Of a stretch of DNA of 44,827 bases, positions 41,973 through 44,827 are shown piece after piece. The position numbers were made by a program, and so were the translations under genes. Origin of the DNA: an uncultured Veillonella sp. (lineage in GTDB: Bacteria > Bacillota > Negativicutes > Veillonellales > Veillonellaceae); assembly GCA_900544365.1 (NCBI GenBank), contig UQVF01000010.1, positions 1 to 44,827 on the forward strand. The letters are read 5' to 3'. Numbering within the stretch: the stretch's first letter is position 1; each line of letters starts with the position of its first letter. The notes under the pieces are model-generated. The model was not told the DNA's origin, ran no database searches, and saw only the letters and a program-made list of their open reading frames with translations.

Positions 41973-43202
41973 ATGAAACCAATAGCAGAGGCATATAAAG
42001 ATTTTCCAGTTTTAGCAAGAACACATCGTGGTAAACGCATTGCGTATTTAGATAGTGGTGCGACTACACAAATTCCAGTACCTGTAATGAAAGCTTTAGA
42101 AGAACATATGGCAAACCACAATGGAAACCCTCATCGTGGGGCTCATGTGCTTGCTATGGAAGCATCCGAGGCTTATGAAGGTACTCGGGATGTGGTGCAA
42201 CGATTTATTAATGCCCGTAAACGAGAAGAGATCATCTTTACTAGAAATACTACAGAAAGTTTGAACTTAATTGCTCATTCATATGCATTAAAGCATGTAA
42301 AAGCGGGAGATAAAATTGTCATCACTGTAGCAGAGCATCATGCAAACCTTGTGACTTGGCAATATGTATGCCGAATGACAGGTGCTACCTTAGAATATAT
42401 GTACTTAGATGAAACCGGTCATATCAAAGATGGTGAAATGGATAAAATTGACGAATCTACAAAAATAGTATCCTTTGCCCATGTAAGTAATGTATTAGGT
42501 ATGGAATTTCCTGTACAAGAATTGGTAGAACGAGCGCATGCTGTTGGTGCTATCGCTATTTTGGATGGAGCGCAATCAGCTCCACATAAAGCTATAGATG
42601 TACAAGCTTTAGACTGCGATTTCTTCGTATTCTCAGGACATAAAATGTGTGCCTCTCAAGGTATTGGTGTTGTGTATGGTAAATATCACTTATTAGAAGA
42701 TATGGATCCATTTCTATTTGGTGGTGATATGATTGAGTATGTGAAAGAGCAAACTACAACATTCAATGAGGTCCCTTATAAATTTGAGGCAGGTACACCC
42801 AATGCACATGGTGCTATTACATTGAAAGCTGCCATTGAGTATTTGGAACAGTTTGGTATGGATGCTATCCATGAATATGAACAAGAGTTAGTGCGCTATA
42901 TATTACCTAAATTAGCGGCTATGCCACATATTCATTTATTGGGTACTGCTAACCCGGAAGAAAAGCACGGGGTTATTGCGTTTACAGTAGATGATGTACA
43001 TCCACACGATGTAGCGACTATCATGGATAGCCATGGGGTGTGCTTACGTTCCGGTCATCATTGTGCACAACCACTAGGTGCTTATTATGGGGTGCCTGCA
43101 TCCAACAGAATTAGTATGTACATTTATACTAAAAAAGAAGATTTAGATCAATTTTTAGAAGCCCTGAAAACAGTTCGACCAACCATGGGCTTGTCAGAGT
43201 AA
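41973..43202 (+). CDS. sufS: Cysteine desulfurase SufS
   Basis: A 409-residue PLP-dependent class V aminotransferase-fold enzyme that removes sulfur from cysteine as a persulfide. The PLP lysine is in VFSGHKMCASQG and the catalytic Cys in LRSGHHCAQPLG. TRNTTESLNLIA and VAEHHANLVTWQ bind the cofactor. The group II (SufS) class is clear from this active-site loop. GAGAGGGA precedes the ATG. It hands sulfur to SufU, encoded 10 nt downstream. Confidence 0.97.
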   Translation: MKPIAEAYKDFPVLARTHRGKRIAYLDSGATTQIPVPVMKALEEHMANHNGNPHRGAHVLAMEASEAYEGTRDVVQRFINARKREEIIFTRNTTESLNLIAHSYALKHVKAGDKIVITVAEHHANLVTWQYVCRMTGATLEYMYLDETGHIKDGEMDKIDESTKIVSFAHVSNVLGMEFPVQELVERAHAVGAIAILDGAQSAPHKAIDVQALDCDFFVFSGHKMCASQGIGVVYGKYHLLEDMDPFLFGGDMIEYVKEQTTTFNEVPYKFEAGTPNAHGAITLKAAIEYLEQFGMDAIHEYEQELVRYILPKLAAMPHIHLLGTANPEEKHGVIAFTVDDVHPHDVATIMDSHGVCLRSGHHCAQPLGAYYGVPASNRISMYIYTKKEDLDQFLEALKTVRPTMGLSE

Positions 43203-43212
43203 GGAGAATACC

Positions 43213-43638
43213 ATGGAAATGGATCAAGTGTATACGGAACTGATTTTGGAGCATAACCAAGACAAGCGTAATAAGCGTTTGTTAGAGGTGTTTACTGCTA
43301 GCGAGCATGGTCATAATCCAAGTTGTGGAGATGATTTGACGCTACAAGTGAACGTGGTGGATGGCATTGTAAAAGATGCTGCTTATACAGGTTCCGGCTG
43401 TGCTATCAGCCAAGCATCGGCATCTATGATGATTGATGTCATTACTGGTAAATCTCTAGAAGAAGCATTCCAATTGGTGGACCTTTTCTTAGGGATGATA
43501 AAAAAAGAAGTGACAGATGAAGATGAATTAGAAGCCTTAGAAGATGCTATAGCTTTGCAAAATATTTCTAATATGCCAGCTCGTGTTAAATGTGCTGTGC
43601 TTGCCTGGCACACATTACGTGAAGCATTGAAGAAGTAA
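43213..43638 (+). CDS. sufU: Sulfur transfer protein SufU
   Basis: A 141-residue IscU-fold protein of the SufU type. The zinc ligands are Cys in NPSCGDD (with its Asp), Cys in GSGCAISQASASM and Cys in ARVKCAVLAW. The SufU-specific insertion lies between the last two ligands. In Bacillus SufU is a zinc-dependent sulfurtransferase that accepts persulfide from SufS rather than a scaffold. It is the last gene of the suf operon and a terminator follows immediately. Confidence 0.95.
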   Translation: MEMDQVYTELILEHNQDKRNKRLLEVFTASEHGHNPSCGDDLTLQVNVVDGIVKDAAYTGSGCAISQASASMMIDVITGKSLEEAFQLVDLFLGMIKKEVTDEDELEALEDAIALQNISNMPARVKCAVLAWHTLREALKK

Positions 43639-43642
43639 AAAG

Positions 43643-43685
43643 AAGGCTGCTACAGAATGAATCTACATTCTTAAGCAGCCTTTTT
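43643..43685 (+). terminator. Terminator of the suf operon
   Basis: A 9-bp stem (43643-43651 with 43674-43682) is extended by AGAATG/CATTCT inside, and ends in TTTTT. Confidence 0.92.
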
Positions 43686-43695
43686 GTGTATAAAA

Positions 43696-43723
43696 AAGAT
43701 AGGTGATATATATCACCTATCTT
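43696..43723 (-). terminator. Terminator of the minus-strand BFD gene (perfect 28-bp palindrome)
   Basis: Fourteen-base arms with no spacer at 43696-43723, followed on the minus strand by a T run. It is placed back to back with the suf terminator between convergent genes. Confidence 0.82.
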
Positions 43724-43743
43724 ATATTTCTTGTGTTCTTAGA

Positions 43744-43968
43744 TTACCACTGACCCTCTTGGTGCTCTTTTAATAGTTTTACCACGCGAGGTCCACAGCC
43801 TTTACCGCCACAAGCACCGGTACCGGCGCTTGTGCGTTCTCTGATTTTAGGGAATGTATCACAACCGTCTAAGATTGCTTCTTTAATGGCTTTTCTTGTT
43901 ATACTACGGCAAGTGCAAACTTTTGTTAATTTATCTAAAATGGCCGTAGGAATTTGATTGTCTTCCAT
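43744..43968 (-). CDS. BFD-like [2Fe-2S]-binding domain protein
   Basis: A 74-residue protein made almost entirely of a BFD-like [2Fe-2S] domain: Cys-x-Cys in KVCTCRSITR, then Cys-x4-Cys in GACGGKGCG. An additional Cys lies in LDGCDTF. Bfd itself is a ferredoxin that mobilises iron from bacterioferritin, while similar domains occur in NAD(P)H-nitrite reductase and other enzymes. Which role this stand-alone protein has is not known. CAGGAGGA precedes its ATG on the minus strand. Its convergent position beside suf suggests an Fe-S or iron-related role by context only. Confidence 0.88.
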   Translation of the reverse strand: MEDNQIPTAILDKLTKVCTCRSITRKAIKEAILDGCDTFPKIRERTSAGTGACGGKGCGPRVVKLLKEHQEGQW

Positions 43969-44003
43969 ACTGTCCTCCTGTATATAGAAACTTTTCTTTA
44001 CAT

Positions 44004-44032
44004 AGTATACTCTTCAATTCTTGTGTTGTAAA
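44004..44032 (-). promoter_or_regulatory. Promoter of the BFD-like gene
   Basis: On the minus strand TTTACA (plus 44027-44032), a 17-nt spacer and TATACT (plus 44004-44009), about 35 nt before the start codon. Confidence 0.7.
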
Positions 44033-44245
44033 GGATGGTTAGAAAGCTTTTACAAATATAAGGTAGATTGCTATGTATTGTATGGTGATACGTATTGAGT
44101 TTGTTCTATAAGAGTTAGTATTGGAAAGTAAGTAGATAATAGTAGAAGTTATAATTGGTAAGATTACGAACATATTGATAGAGTGTAAAGAAACATTTGG
44201 TAAAGCCGAATGTATTGATATATCAGATACTATATAGGAGTTATT

Positions 44246-44827
44246 ATGATTTGTGTTATTTTTGATTTGGATGGAACATTAACAGATTCTCATGAAGGGA
44301 TTTTAAAATCTATACGTCATGCGTTAACGAGTATGAACCATCCCATTCCTGATGAGGATACATTACAATTGTTTATTGGTCCACCGTTGGCAGATTCTTT
44401 TAAAGAGCATTGCCATATGACAGATGAAGAGGTGGAGCAGGCTTATAACTTTTTCAAAGAACGGTATGATTCTATTGGGAAATATGAAAATGCAGTGTAT
44501 CCTCAAATTGAGGAAACTTTGAAAGCACTACGTAAGACAGGCGCTTATATTGGGATTGCTACAGCAAAGCCAGAAGATCAGGCAAAGGATATTATTAAGC
44601 ATTTTAAATTAGACCCTTATTTTGAGGTGATTCGTGGTGCCAATCGTGAAATTGGGTTAGTACATAAAAAAGATATCTTGCAAGAAGCTTTACAAGATAT
44701 GAATAAGGTGACTGAACTTAAATATAAAATCTCTCGTTGGTATATGGTGGGAGATCGTAAATATGATATGGAAGCTGCCAAGGAATTGAATTGTGTGGCT
44801 ATGGGGGTATCCTATGGATTTGACAAA
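44246..44827 (+). CDS. HAD-superfamily hydrolase, phosphoglycolate phosphatase-like (partial)
   Basis: An open frame from ATG 44246 (TAGGAG 5 nt upstream) to the window edge, 194 codons with no stop, so the gene is cut at its 3' end. Motif I is FDLDGTLTDS with the nucleophile Asp. A helical cap region follows (FIGPPLADSFKEHC). Motif II is IGIATAKPED, Lys of motif III lies near HKKDIL, and motif IV is YMVGDRKYDMEAAKE. The family removes phosphate from small metabolites or phosphotyrosine. The cap class resembles PGP/YjjG-type members, and the substrate is not predictable. Confidence 0.88.
   Translation, partial: MICVIFDLDGTLTDSHEGILKSIRHALTSMNHPIPDEDTLQLFIGPPLADSFKEHCHMTDEEVEQAYNFFKERYDSIGKYENAVYPQIEETLKALRKTGAYIGIATAKPEDQAKDIIKHFKLDPYFEVIRGANREIGLVHKKDILQEALQDMNKVTELKYKISRWYMVGDRKYDMEAAKELNCVAMGVSYGFDK

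Noticed and set aside
1..44827. CRISPR array, tRNA, rRNA, transposase, integrase or attachment site
   Set aside because: No regularly spaced repeats, clover-leaf candidates, recombinase motifs or flanking att-like repeats were recognised on either strand.

Overview
The window looks like a chromosomal segment of a low-GC (about 40% by eye) diderm Firmicute of the class Negativicutes, most likely Veillonella or a close relative. This is inferred from the mixture of genes. Firmicute-type features are a one-polypeptide PurL, a SufCBDSU operon, a CIRCE-controlled groESL and Firmicute-style Shine-Dalgarno sites. The outer-membrane feature is a YadA-like trimeric autotransporter. Anaerobic C4-dicarboxylate transport and an ANTAR two-component pair also fit. 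No rRNA, tRNA, CRISPR array, transposase or integrase was recognised.

Layout. 1-1224: cold-shock protein and long-form ribosome hibernation factor. 1329-10116: de novo purine genes, with purL divergent from purF-purM-purN-purD; PurL and PurF both carry low-complexity insertions. 10220-15136: NhaA, a secreted peptidoglycan-binding/3D protein, a TerC-family protein and a 23S rRNA uridine methyltransferase. 15216-19327: accessory patch with a frameshifted short trimeric autotransporter, a predicted DEAH helicase-HNH nuclease gene interrupted by an in-frame stop codon, an exact 43-bp tandem duplication and an unrecognised 177-residue partner gene. 19585-25465: Dcu transporter, AMIN/amidase_3 hydrolase with a GerMN lipoprotein, and an OpuC-type compatible-solute ABC transporter with permease and binding protein fused. 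25722-31554: thiL, then one tightly overlapping operon tsaE-tsaB-rimI-tsaD-histidine kinase-ANTAR regulator. 31592-33740: CIRCE-groES-groEL. 33871-36505: catalase and a DoxX-like protein, each followed by a copy of a roughly 180-bp imperfect palindromic repeat. 36549-38173: diaminopimelate decarboxylase behind a palindromic operator-like site. 38292-43685: long leader with a possible attenuator, then sufC-B-D-S-U. 43696-44032: a small BFD-type [2Fe-2S] protein on the minus strand. 44246-end: start of a HAD hydrolase cut by the window edge.

Several neighbouring functions concern oxidative stress and metal cofactors: GroESL, catalase, DoxX, Suf and the BFD ferredoxin-like protein. The best candidate for an undescribed system is the helicase-HNH plus small-partner module at 16481-19327. 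The interrupted start suggests this copy may be inactive. Regulatory structures in the lysA and suf leaders and the repeats around doxX are the other items most worth following up. Many promoters in the window combine an extended -10 (TGnTATAAT-like) with a weak -35.
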